Below are positions 24,272-34,130 of a stretch of DNA of 64,000 bases, one piece after another. Each line of letters opens with the position of its first letter. Position 1 is the stretch's first letter. Origin of the DNA: Cephalopachus bancanus (Eukaryota > Chordata > Mammalia > Primates > Tarsiidae); assembly GCA_027257055.1 (NCBI GenBank), contig JAPVLO010000133.1, forward strand, positions 124,001-188,000, in the 5' to 3' direction. The position numbers and the translations under genes are program-made. Under the pieces are notes generated by a model that was given only the letters and a program-made list of their open reading frames with translations, had not been told where the DNA came from and made no database searches.

Positions 24272-24293
24272 CTTCTTTCTTCCTCCTTCCTAT

Positions 24294-25330
24294 ATGCTAG
24301 ACCCTTCTCACCCCCAACCTCTAATCACTGGAGTTCTCCAGGACTTGGTCTTTAGGTTTTTTTCCCTATCTACACTCCCTTTGGAGATGATGTCATCCAA
24401 TCTCTTGGTTTTACATTTCTTCTATATTCTAGGGATTCTTGCGTTTATATTATCAGTTAAAATCTTCTCCTTAAATTCATCACCCATATAACCAATGGCC
24501 TACTCAATATCTCCATGTATCTAATAGGAATCTCAAAACGAATATATCCAAAAAAATTATTTCTCCTTACCCCACAGTCTGTGTCTCATAAAGTCCTCCT
24601 CAACACAGTAGATGTCAACTTTATTCTTTCCATTGCTCAGACCAAAAGCTTTGGAGTCATCTTTGACACTTTTCTTTTTCTCATACCCCTAACCAATCCA
24701 TTAGCAAATTCTGTCACCTTCGAAATATACATATATCCAGAATTCAACCACTTCTTATACCTTCTTCACAGTCACCATAATTCATCTTCTTTTCTCTGGA
24801 CCACTGAATGGCTTCTTAATCTCTTTTCTTCTTTCACATTTATGCCTATAGTCTATTCCCTACTCAGCCTTCCATATGTGATCCTTTTAAGGATCCTTTA
24901 AGTTCTATCATGTTAAGGATCCTTTAAGTTCTATCATGTTTTGAATGAAACTTATTTCCCAGCACATTTAGAATGAAATCCAAAGTCTTTTTCATGGTCT
25001 CTAAAACTGTACACAATCAGGCTTCTGCCTCCTCCTCTTGTTCCCTTGCTTGCTTGCTTGGCCTCCTTGCTGTTTCTTGTCCAGGCAAAGCAAGGTCTAC
25101 TGCTATTCCATTCACCCCTTATTATTTTACAATTTCCTAAACAACATGTAAAATATCAGCTACTCTCTACCCCCAATTTAATTGCCAGGCAGATAAGATA
25201 GCACATTCTTTGAGTGACAACTTAGGTCATTTCATCCCCTGGTCCTGTGGTCTCTACTGAACCAATTCCAAATTAGAACTGCTTTTCCAAATGAGTACAG
25301 TTACTTGCCCGAAGGGAATTATTTTGCTTC
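24294..25330 (+). mobile_element. L2 LINE, 3' part of the reverse transcriptase gene
   Basis: About 1 kb of diverged L2. The recognisable string of blocks includes TACTCAATATCTCCATGTAT, CTAATAGGAATCTCAAAACG, GGAGTCATCTTTGACAC, CAATCCATTAGCAAATTCTG, AGTCTATTCCCTACTCAGC and GGCCTCCTTGCTGTTTCTTG. The longest open frame (24515-24901) is a chance survival in a dead element. A perfect 26-bp tandem duplication lies inside it (24889-24940). Confidence 0.8.
24889..24940. repeat. Perfect 2 x 26-bp tandem duplication
   Basis: Units 24889-24914 and 24915-24940 are identical (AAGGATCC ... ATCATGTT), which is recent relative to the diverged L2 around them. Confidence 0.95.
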
Positions 25331-25554
25331 TAACATTCAGGGCCCTTTGTTACAGATTCTTAACTTAGAGTTTGACTTAGGTTCACTCAGCTTCCCAGTC
25401 TGCCACAGATGCTTTAATCATCACTAGATCTGCTAGATCATTAAAGCAGAGTGGCACAGCTGCTTGCATGGACCAGTTAAAGAGCTTTTCTCTTGCTCTG
25501 AAAATCTTCAGGTTGTGAGAACACATGCAAATACACAGATGTAAAATATGTTAA

Positions 25555-25555
<1 letters not shown>

Positions 25556-25603
<48 letters not shown>

Positions 25604-25609
25604 CTCTCT
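25556..25609. repeat. (CT)n microsatellite
   Basis: About 54 bp of CT repeat with one TT interruption. Confidence 0.95.
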
Positions 25610-25789
25610 AAGGATTATACCTCTTTCTTAGTGGCAACAAGTTCATTGAATAACTATTTGTTTTTTCCTTTGAAGTAGAAATCATAAAATTCCCCAGGTA
25701 CTTCAAAGAGGTAACAGGTCTCTAAATTACATATGCATCTATCCTTCTTTAGTATACTTGTTTTTACCAAACTTTTCAGGGTTTCTTCT

Positions 25790-26250
25790 ACTTCTTTTTC
25801 TCCTTAAATTAGTTGGATGTAATATAGGTGGTGAACCAACCTGGCATTCTGTGGGATAGTGATATGGAAAAATTTCCTTTAGACAAAATGGTGGCACAAA
25901 GTTGGGCAATTGATTGAATCCTGCAGCAAAATTGTGAGGGTATACTGTTTTCCCTTCCAAGTAAGAACAAACTGCTGTTATTTTCCATTTACAGGACAAA
26001 AGAGGGACATATTCACCTGTTAAATAGCTACATAACAAATTCAAAAGTTTATAATGATTTTCTCTACTAAGGAGACCTCATCAAGAAAATCAACTATAAT
26101 TGAATTCACCATCTGATTAAGCTTATAATAATCTGCCATCATTCTCCAAGATACATTTGTCTTCTGCATTAATCTAACTGGGATGTGATAAGAATCATCA
26201 ATCTTCATCTTTCAAGTCTTTCATCGCAGCATTAACATCTACAACTTCTA
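25790..26250 (-). pseudogene. ERV-L (class III) pol relic, reverse transcriptase part
   Basis: Minus-strand translation between about 26240 and 26060 gives a stretch with WRMMADYYKLNQMV followed by a DEVSLVE-like segment. This is the ERV-L version of the conserved RT block before the catalytic YxDD motif. Further degraded frames continue towards 25790, and the frame changes several times. The catalytic YxDD box is not recognisable. No LTR adjoins. It is clearly non-functional, and family assignment rests on one motif block. Confidence 0.5.
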
Positions 26251-26549
26251 CAGGGACACAGAGTTGATTTTGATTTACTCTTCTGGAAAAGAAAGGAAAT
26301 TCCAGAGGCTTCTACTTTGGGGTTTCTACCATAGTGAGATTTAGACCAATGGTTCTCAGCATATAACAAAATTGAAGTATCTTTATATTCCTCTTTTCTT
26401 TCCCTTTTGCCCCTTATTCTCAACTTTATAGATTTAATGTCTGATTTATAACACCATTCTGTAAGCAAAGACTGAGCCTGTCATTTGTCCTTTGAAATAT
26501 ATTATTGCTCAGATTTTAAAAGACAGATCATAGCTCCATATAGAACCAG

Positions 26550-26680
26550 ATGAGTTCCTAATTGTAAACCTGTCATTTGCTAAATCATGTAAGACTTTAC
26601 CCACATTACTCAATTTCTCTGACCTCAGTTTTCTCATATATAAAAGGGTGATTGATATCTTCTTTAAAGATTCAGGAGGT
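26550..26680 (+). mobile_element. MIR SINE fragment
   Basis: CATTTGCTAAATCATGTAAG, TTACTCAATTTCTCTGACCT, CAGTTTTCTCATATATAAAA and GGGTGATTGATAT follow the MIR core order. Confidence 0.65.
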
Positions 26681-26785
26681 AAAAATCACTGAACATACTA
26701 GGTATTTTTAGTAACCACAGGATTCTAAAGCACATGCTATTCTCTTCGCCTAAAATACTCCAATGCACCAACCTTTCCACTAAAA

Positions 26786-26928
26786 TTCTGAAGTGACCCA
26801 TATGCACAATGACATACAGCATCAGTGTCACCTGAGGCATTTTTAAAAACACATATGCTTAGGTCCCACTCCTGAACTACAGAATTTTTATCTCTGTATG
26901 TGGGTAAGTATTAAACCAGCACTCAGGT
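26786..26928 (+). repeat. Inverted repeat, left arm (MER-type hAT-like sequence)
   Basis: Matches the reverse complement of 27511-27650 at roughly nine of ten positions, with one uninterrupted 54-bp identical core (from TGAGGCATTT to CTACAGAATT). Both arms look like an old non-autonomous hAT-Charlie element of the MER5/MER20 kind (CACCTGAGG ... TTAAAAACACA ... GGTCCCACTCCTGAACTAC). Confidence 0.85.
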
Positions 26929-26939
26929 TTAATTCCACT

Positions 26940-27235
26940 CTTCCTTTAGATTTCTCTGGAAAACACGTTATGTTCCTTTTCTCTGCTTAAGTCAAATTTC
27001 CCTCTTATGTATGACCCCTTAACACCATATCTCTCTCCTTTCCTTCCAGTGTTTATCTCAGTTGTTATTTTATATTCATGTTGGATTTATAGGATTGATG
27101 CCTGTCTTCACCACTGCTCTGCTTGCCCCTTGGGAGGAAGCCATGTCTGTTTTTGCTCGCCTGAGTATTCCTGGTGTTTAGCATAGGGCGTAACCATTGA
27201 AGGCACTGAAATTTGGTTGAATGAATCAATGAATT
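26940..27235 (+). mobile_element. L2 3' end
   Basis: Shows the terminal L2 organisation: TATCTCAGTTGTTATTTTAT, a TGGGAGGAAGCCATGTCTGT block, CTGGTGTTTAGCATAGG, and the GTTGAATGAATCAATGAAT-type 3' end. It lies between the two arms of the inverted repeat. Confidence 0.7.
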
Positions 27236-27239
27236 CACA

Positions 27240-27380
27240 AGGTAACACTTAATGGGCTCTTGCTATTGGTAACACTACATGTCATATGTTTTATGTACAC
27301 TACCACACTAAATACCCAAACATCCCTCATATTTTCTCATTATAAATTTGAGAAGGTGAGATTTAGAGAAAGCTAAATGC
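27240..27380 (+). mobile_element. MIR SINE fragment
   Basis: Weak MIR-like order (ACACTACCACACTAAATACC ... CTCATTATAAATTTGAGAAG ... TAGAGAAAGCTAAATG). Diverged; a lower-confidence call. Confidence 0.45.
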
Positions 27381-27510
27381 TGAGGATTTTCTCACTGTTT
27401 TCCTCATTGGTCTGGGTATCTCTCTTCCCAAATATCTCAGTCATATATTCAAAATCACCAGCTCATAATACAACACAGTTGATTTGGAAACCCTGGTCCA
27501 CATCAGAAAC

Positions 27511-27650
27511 ACCTGAATGCTGGTTTAATACTTACCCACATATAAAGATCTTAATTCTGTAGTTCAGGAGTGGGACCTAAGCATATGTGTTTTTAAAAAT
27601 GCCTCATACACTGATGCTGTATGTCATTGTACATATGTATCACTTCAGAA
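27511..27650 (-). repeat. Inverted repeat, right arm
   Basis: Reverse complement partner of 26786-26928 with a 582-bp spacer. The MER-type similarity continues outward to about 27491 (CCTGGTCCACATCAGAAACA), beyond the part shared with the left arm. Confidence 0.85.
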
Positions 27651-27660
27651 TTTTTGGGAT

Positions 27661-28500
27661 TTTGGAACCCTGAGTTAGGAAAGGAAGTAGGTGATGGAGT
27701 CAGAATTTTTGGTAGTAGATCACAAAGAACTTCAACATTAGGGAAAAGAAATGATCACTCTTGGAGCCTAATCTCTAGTATTCTAAAGTGAACAAGTGTT
27801 CTAGGTGGTCAGAGATTGTTAACTAGGTCTATGTTAGGCAAAGGAGTCATCAATCCTGAAAACTCCAAATATTTTATGCTGGAAAGTTGGTTTCACAGAC
27901 TAAGAAATTTTTATTTGGTTGTTTGTAAGAAGGCTAGAATTATTTATGCCAACTGTTTTATATTTGTGCCTAACTAACCATGCAGCCTAACAATACTCAT
28001 GTATGACCCTAAATGTGTCAGAGTACTTTTGACATATGATTTTGTGTGATTAGAACAGGTTCTCCATGGAACTCAGTCTTTTTCATTTACTATCCTAGAA
28101 CCACAGCTATTTGATCACAATTTTAAAACAGAGAGTAAAATATTGTAAACATAACACAAATAGATTTATTTGTGTGGTTGCATTGCTTCTATATCCTACT
28201 GGAAAGAGAAAATAGTATAAACTTTCTAGAGGGCAATTGAGCATCTCTAAGAATGACAATTAACATTTTAGAGGGGACATAAAATAATTTGTGCTCTTCT
28301 AACCACTTCACACAGTGTGTGTCTCTACCAGCAGATAAAGGATCCTTGTGTGTCCACTGAAGGACACATTTCAAGTGCTAGCATAAGTGTAGGCACAAGA
28401 ATGGACACTTTCACTGGGCACAGTCACTTTATGATCTGAATGATATGTCTTGTCTTTATTTTTCATGAATATTATCAGATTTTTAAAAATCTGATTTTTG
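27661..28500. other. Single-copy interval, nothing recognised
   Basis: AT-rich. No open frame with a domain, no RNA gene and no named repeat is seen. Confidence 0.45.
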
Positions 28501-28501
28501 G

Positions 28502-28584
28502 GGGGCAACCCATTTGGGTTCCTTCCCACTGTGGGAGTTTTTCTGTCCTCTCAATAAATCCTGCTTTCTTTAATATATATATAT
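28502..28584 (+). mobile_element. TINE-like LTR R-region element, copy 2
   Basis: The 68-nt body (28502-28569) aligns without gaps to the element at 11306 and agrees at about 60 of 69 positions, with the last 30 nt (TTTTCTGTCCTCTCAATAAA onward) almost identical. It starts at the same G-run and stops at the same CTGCTTTCTY end. Its tail is TAATATATATATATTT rather than pure A. I do not see a clear TSD, so this copy is probably older or its tail has mutated. Confidence 0.75.
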
Positions 28585-28731
28585 TTGTCAAGATGTCTAC
28601 CAAAAAAATGGAAGTTTCCACTTACAGAGACAACCTGTACATTTTTAAAAATATAATTCTCTGATTCTTCAAATACAACATTTAGGCAGGTACAATGAGA
28701 CTCAATGAATTGAGCTAAAAATAAATATATT

Positions 28732-29020
28732 GAGCTGGGCTCAGTGGCTCAGCCTGTAATCCCGCGCCTTTGGGAGGCTGAGGTGAGTGAATTGCCTGAG
28801 CCCGCGGGTTTGAGACCCGCCTGGGCAGCGAGACCTCATCTCTACAATAAATAAAAAAATCAGCCGGGCATGGTAGCGCATGCCTGTAATTCCGGCTACT
28901 TGGAAGGCTGAGGCGGAAGAATCACTGGAGCCCAGCAGGTGGAGGCTGTGGTGGCCAGAAGCGGCCACTGCACTCCAGTCTGGGGGACAGAGTGAGACTC
29001 CAACTCAAAAATAAATAAAT
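28732..29020 (+). mobile_element. Alu, tarsier-type
   Basis: Full dimer starting GCTGGGCTCAGTGGCTCAGC with a (TAAA)n tail. TSD AAATAAATATATT lies at 28719-28731 and 29021-29033. Confidence 0.95.
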
Positions 29021-29124
29021 AAATAAATATATTATTTTAAAAGTTCAAATCTGATCCTATGGATTTCAAGTTTCAGGCAAGTCCTCTTTAAATACTCTAT
29101 AAATATTATACTGATACATGTGAT

Positions 29125-29345
29125 TGTTATACTGAGTCAGATTAACCGTAGTTCAGTCATCAACTCTGTCACTTGCTAGCTGTGTAATCAGAGGCAAAGT
29201 TTCTTAATTTGTCCAAGACCCAGCCTGTTCATCAGCAAAATGAAGATAATATCTATGGCACAGGTTTGATGTAAGTGTACATTTAAGAGTGCACTAGAAT
29301 ATACCTGATATGAGGTAAATATTCAAGAATTATTACTAGTCATTA
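29125..29345 (+). mobile_element. MIR SINE
   Basis: Complete MIR order: CAACTCTGTCACTTGCTAGC, TGTGTAATCAGAGGCAAAGT, GTTCATCAGCAAAATGAAGA and a tail around AATATTCAAGAATTATTACT. Confidence 0.85.
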
Positions 29346-30972
29346 TTGACAATAAAACATATTGAGAACACTCATGATTGTGACTATCATGGAGATATAA
29401 GAAAAAGGACTTTTACGAACTTCAAATGTGTACCTTAGACCTACAGTCATTTATAAGATCTATTTTTAATTCTGCCTTTTAGATTCTAACAGATACTTTC
29501 TCATTCCAGTTGTCAAATGATATTTAAAAATTTGAAATTAATTTACCTGTTGAACAAAATGAAAAAGTTTCCTTTTATTCCCAGTTTCTCATGGTTGTTT
29601 TGGTATTTTTTTGGAGAAGGGAAACTATTGTGATGTGTAACGTAGCAGGACTTTTATCTGATGTCTTAGTAGTCAGTTTTCTCAGTATGAAAAGCCAAAT
29701 GTGGTCCACACAGTTGTCATTTAGCATTCCCACCCACGAAAAGAAAAATGAAAAGAGAATGGAAATGTGTTGTTTTTCTGTTTCAAAAATAAAACAAGGC
29801 CAATAAAACTGTCATCAGGTCGCTTTCCTCAGGAAAGCATTGGCTGTTGTCCCAAAAGTAAGTTGAATTGTAATGGGAAATGTCCTTATCGACTTTCGCA
29901 GGACAAAGCAGGCCAGGAGTTGAAAATAAGGGAAGACATGAAACTGTAAATAATCCTCCATATTAGCGTTGCCTTTGCTTTACTTGAGAGACAAAGACAT
30001 AATATGGGCTTTGACTTGACTATTAAATGTCTAGCTAAAAGTTGAATACTGAATTTGGGGTACCTTACTCCTATGATGCTATCTTTGGGCTTAGAATTAC
30101 AGGTAAATGACCAAAGAGGCTCTTGGTCAGTCACAGTTGCGATATTGGAAGATATTCATACATGGTGGCTTTGTTTCTAGTAATTCCATTTGCGTTACTT
30201 TAAATACATTTAAGTAGAAATCATGTTTTGACTCACGTTAAAATGGAGAGACAGCAAATAATGGTGCTAAATACAGATCCATTCATTAAATCTCACTCAA
30301 ACTTTTTCAATGGGCAAGAAAACACTTCAGATAATAGTGGTGTTATGAAACACGCATCCTCAAGCATAATGTTTTAAAGACTGAAAAAAGACATTGTATA
30401 AATAAGTGAGGAAATCATGTATGGGAATAAGAGAAGATTGAGTTACTTGCAGTTTTTCCCTTGCAATATCTCTTCACTAGCTGTCATGAGATAGAAAAAC
30501 TTTGGGGTTAATTTCCATAGAGGTAACATTTATATTATCTTGAGTAATTCTTTTCACTGAGTTAGCTAGAGTCACCTTACAGAAGCATCCTGTTTGGGTA
30601 GATATCTTTTAAAAGAAAAAGAAAAAAGTGGTCAGGAATTCTCAAGGCAGCTGGGAGTTGATAACTGCAATAACTTGTGACTAGAAAATAAAGCATAAAT
30701 GTATATCAGTTACAAAAAGAGTCATTTTCCTAAAACTTAAACAAGACCTTCACCAAAGCATTATTTTTGAATTCTCAATAAAGGAGGATAAATAAATTTA
30801 ATCATAATACCTAATAATTATTGTGAAAAATTTCACAGATATAATCATAAAGTATAAGAAACCCATAGAAGGAAAATTTATGCAAAAGATAAGGAAACAA
30901 TCGTCTTATGATAAAAGGCCATAAAACTTCATAGAAAAGTGAATTGAGGATTCAGCAAATTAGTGAGAGTTC
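29346..30972. other. Long repeat-free interval
   Basis: No coding exon, RNA gene or named repeat is seen. Overlapping short frames at 29591-30134 have no domain. Repeat exclusion over ~1.6 kb in such a repeat-dense window is mildly notable. Confidence 0.4.
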
Positions 30973-30980
30973 TACAATAG

Positions 30981-31270
30981 TTTTTTTTTTTTTTTTGAGT
31001 TGGAGTCTCACTCTGTCGCCCAGACTGGAGTGCAGTGGCCGCTCGCAGTCACTGCAGCCTCGACCTGCTGGGCTCCGGCGATCCTTCCGCCTCAGCCTTC
31101 CAAGTAGCTGGAACTACAGGCATGCGTTCCACGCCCGGCTAATTCTTGATTTATTGTAGAGATGAGGTCTCGCCAAGTTGCCCAGTCGGGTCTCAAACCC
31201 GCGGGCTCAGGCAATCCACTCACCTCAGCCTCCCAAGGCAGGGGATTACAGGCTGAGCCACCGAGCCCGG
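30981..31270 (-). mobile_element. Alu, tarsier-type, antisense
   Basis: T-tail from 30981; ends GAGCCACCGAGCCCGG. TSD TACAATAG(T) at 30973-30980 and 31273-31280. Confidence 0.95.
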
Positions 31271-31564
31271 TTTACAATAGTATTTTAATGAATGTCTCAG
31301 GCAGTGAAAAATTTTAACTCCTATAAACAAAAAACAGGTGTGATCATTTTCACTCATTAAGGACAATGAGGTTGGTGAACACCGTATATTGATCAGAGTA
31401 CCATGAGAAAATGAAATCTTAATAAATATTTCAGTGCCAAGAGAATTAAAACTGCAGGCATAAACCTATGTATACTCTGAACTAATTAAAATGCTTACTT
31501 GAATAGAAATTATTATCTATATTTTAAATAGTCTTTCTCTGGGCCTCTGTTGTATCAGAACATA

Positions 31565-32103
31565 TGAGAGAAGACCCCCGAAAAACCGGAATTTATTTAT
31601 AAGACATTGTGTATTTATTTGTACATGTTTAAACCTCAGTCATCTTCAAAGCATCCTCCGTTTGATGCAATACAACTATCGAGACATCTTTCCCACGGCT
31701 CAAACAGTTTTGGAACTTGCTGATTTTGATGCCGTTTAGTGTCTCTGCTATTTTTTGACTCACCTCTTCCACACTGGCAAAATATTTCCCGTTGAGGACT
31801 TTTTTCACTGGGGGAAACCAGAAAAAAAGTCACTCGGGGAGAGATCCCGTGAATAGGTAGAGTGGGACATACAGGTCATGCCATTTTGGGTCAAAAACTG
31901 CTGAACACTCAGGGTCGTGTGGGAAGGTGCGCTTGTAAATTGCCCATCATGAAATGGGCAAATGTATTGAAAGAGTCTCCAAAAAAAATTCACTGAAGCC
32001 AAACGCAGCAGCCTTTCATAACAACACTAGCTGGTGCCTTGATGGCAATGAGTTCTAGTGGAAGAAATGAGGGGCTTACCCTCTGAAAGATAATTCCAAC
32101 CAT
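31565..32103 (-). mobile_element. Mariner deletion derivative, copy 2
   Basis: Left end follows TA with TGAGAGAAGACCCCCGAAAA and ACCGGAATTT (TIR). The right end is eroded near AATTCCAACCATAG. Two minus-strand frames preserve transposase pieces: YSRDLSPSDFF (mariner SPDLAPxDFF signature with the third catalytic aspartate) and a C-terminal CIASNGGCFEDD block. The N-terminal helix-turn-helix region is missing, as in the other copies. Broken by frameshift between the pieces. Confidence 0.85.
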
Positions 32104-32139
32104 AGTACTGTTGCTGTGTGTGATTAGGACCAGGCTCAG

Positions 32140-32390
32140 TGTAATTTTAATTTTTACTTTTGCCAAGCCACAGAAACCTACTGCAACTCAGTAACCCCAA
32201 ATCTGAGAGCACTTGCATATAATGTTGACCTATTCCAAAGCCACCCCAAGGTTCAGCAGGGAAAGTCATTGGTTTATTAGAACTTACGGGAGGCACCCAT
32301 GATGGCAGGTTGGTGAAAAATCCGTGCCCAGGGACAGTACAGCAAGCAGTTTTATAATCAAGCAAATTAATTCGTATTCAAATTGCTATA
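32140..32390 (-). mobile_element. Possible antisense LTR fragment
   Basis: Read on the minus strand, a TATA-like TATAAAACTGCTTGCTG (near 32352) is followed after about 80 bp by a TTCTAATAAACCAATGAC polyadenylation context (near 32272) and ends at TTAAAATTACA (32140). That order fits U3-R-U5. No TSD was found, so it may be truncated. Confidence 0.35.
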
Positions 32391-32584
32391 AGGTGTTTAT
32401 AATTACATTGATTCAGGATGACACTTGCATTGTTTTCAGCTGTGCTCAATCACCTGCACCCCTGGGAATATGCCTACCCTTAGAGACCAGCCTTGGCCAG
32501 AGGTCACTCTCTGAAAGTGAGGGAAGAAAGAAGTCAGACACAGGGAGAAGAGTCCAGACAATACCTTATGCTGATCAATATCAC

Positions 32585-32940
32585 ACAGGTATATTAAGTG
32601 ACCACTATATGCCCAGGACTTTTCTAGATGCTATAAATACAACAAAGAAGAAAATGCATGAACCAATGGAACTTACATTCTTGGGGGAGAGTCAATAGAC
32701 ATATTTTCAAATAATGACAGGTGCATGTTTCAAGGAAAAATAAAGCAAGATAGTGGGGAAAAGTCATAGGGTGTTGTTTTCCATTGGGAGACCAGGGAAT
32801 TCCTCGCCAAAGAAGTGACATTTGAACAGAAAACTGAATTAAGGAGAGCAAAACTAAGGGAGCAAAACCAGTTAGGAGACTGTAGCCATGACTCTGTGGA
32901 GATATGAAGGACCTTTGCTGGTGCCTTGGCAGATACAGGA
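32585..32940 (-). mobile_element. L2 3' end, antisense
   Basis: Antisense L2 pattern: CACTATATGCCCAGGACTTT, GGAACTTACATTCTTGGGGG, AATAAAGCAAGATAGTGGGG, GAAGTGACATTTGAACAGAA. The short open frames crossing it are incidental. Confidence 0.65.
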
Positions 32941-33045
32941 TGGTGAGACATAGAGGGATAGTGGGTTCAAGACAGATTAACAGTGAGGGAAAAAATTACT
33001 TGAAAGTATTGTTCTGCTGGTAGCATTTACCTTCCATTTTCTCAC

Positions 33046-33499
33046 TGAAAGGACAGAGCCAAGTTGGGATCACTGTGGCCATCTTAAGCAGGCCTGGCTT
33101 TAACCACATATGTAGGCCTGTGCTGAACACATTCTAGTAATCATTAACTAAGGACATAACCAGTTTCTAGGCCCCAGGTAACCACTATTGTTCTCAACCA
33201 CAAGAACTTTAAGATTTATATATTGCTCTAAGAATTGTCTTCCAGCTACCAGCCTAAGGCATTTTTCCTGTAACTGGCCATAGACCAAGTACCTGGAGCT
33301 CTGGTCCCCAAGGATATCAGAAACAGTCTCCATGATGTCAGTTCTTTTGCCATCACTACACAAGAATGCTAGCAACAAGAGTTTTTGTCTTGTTTTGTTT
33401 TTTCCCTTATATTTCTGGAAGAGCCTTTAAAAGCACCCTACCTCATACATTTAGCGCCAAGGGAGAGACCTCCCTTGAGAAGTGAATTTACTCTTTTCT
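33046..33499 (+). mobile_element. Class I LTR, left part (outermost layer of the nest)
   Basis: Begins TGAAAGGACAGAGCCAAG and runs to the L1 insertion at 33500. It resumes at 41609/41627 with AATAAACTTTC (polyadenylation signal) and ends CACCAACCTAACA at 41717. Flanks CTCAC (33041-33045) and CTCGC (41718-41722) are a near-matching TSD. About 560 bp when the insert is ignored. The join rests on the L1 target-site duplication GTGAATTTACTCTTTTCT / GTGAATACATGCTTTTCT; the LTR start is less certain. Confidence 0.5.
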
Positions 33500-33642
33500 T
33501 TTCTTTTTTTAAAATGCTTTATTTTATTTTTAAAATGTGGGGTCCAAGGCAGGATAAGGTACATAAGCATATGTGCAGGTGAAGTTTGGGCCTCCAACTG
33601 GCCTCACCTCCCCGCTTTGGGGTCAAGTATCCTTTGTATTGT
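33500..33642 (-). mobile_element. L1 3' end, antisense, part 1 (continues at 41196)
   Basis: T-rich start, then TTTATTTTTAAAATGTGGGG, CATAAGCATATGTGCAGGTG and CAAGTATCCTTTGTATTGT. This is the reverse complement of the L1 3' UTR/tail seen at 5930-6150 and 50540-50630. It is interrupted by the provirus after TTGT at 33639-33642. Confidence 0.75.
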
Positions 33643-34108
33643 TGATGTGGCAGAAAGTGGGGTTGGTAGCAAAAGGTATTTCCTTTTTGAAAGGCAAGCT
33701 GCAAGCTTTAAAGACCTGCCAGGTACCAGGCAGGTTTTGTTCAAGAAAGGCCAAATGGTCAGAGACTGGCCATTTCATGGAGATGCAAAAGAGTAACTAA
33801 TTCATGGACTTATCCAAAACCCCTCTTCTGAAGTTGACAGTTTACACCCTGCAGTTCCTAAAAACCATTTGTTCTTTAAAAAATCTGATTTTGCTGAGTA
33901 CAACCTTGTAAGATTCCAAAGGAAATATGTAATCACTCAACATGACCCCCTCCCTTACCTAAACATGGGCATAAGACCCCACTTCTCCTATTCTGGGGGG
34001 CTCAATTTGGATGCATTAACCCCTCAAGCCCACTGGGCTGGCCAGCATAATAAAGTGCCACTTCCTATAATTCTCTCAGTGTCATGATCTCTCTTTCTTC
34101 CCGCTACC
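33643..34108 (+). mobile_element. 5' LTR of class I provirus
   Basis: 466 bp, from TGATGTGGCAGAAAG to TTCTTCCCGCTACC. It aligns along its length to the 3' LTR (40424-41195 minus its Alu). The terminal CA seen in the 3' LTR is CC here. A polyadenylation-type AATAAA lies at about 34048. TSD TTGT at 33639-33642 pairs with 41196-41199. Confidence 0.92.
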
Positions 34109-34112
34109 TATC

Positions 34113-34130
34113 TGGTGCATCGGCCAGGAA
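34113..34130 (+). other. Primer-binding site, tRNA-Gly-like
   Basis: TGGTGCATCGGCCAGGAA lies 4 bp after the 5' LTR. It is two mismatches (transitions) away from the complement of the 3' end of tRNA-Gly (TGG followed by TGCATTGGCCGGGAA). Its position and TGG start are those of a retroviral primer-binding site. Confidence 0.8.

Noticed and set aside
24515..24901. 128-codon frame
   Set aside because: Lies wholly inside a diverged L2 and does not follow a functional ORF.
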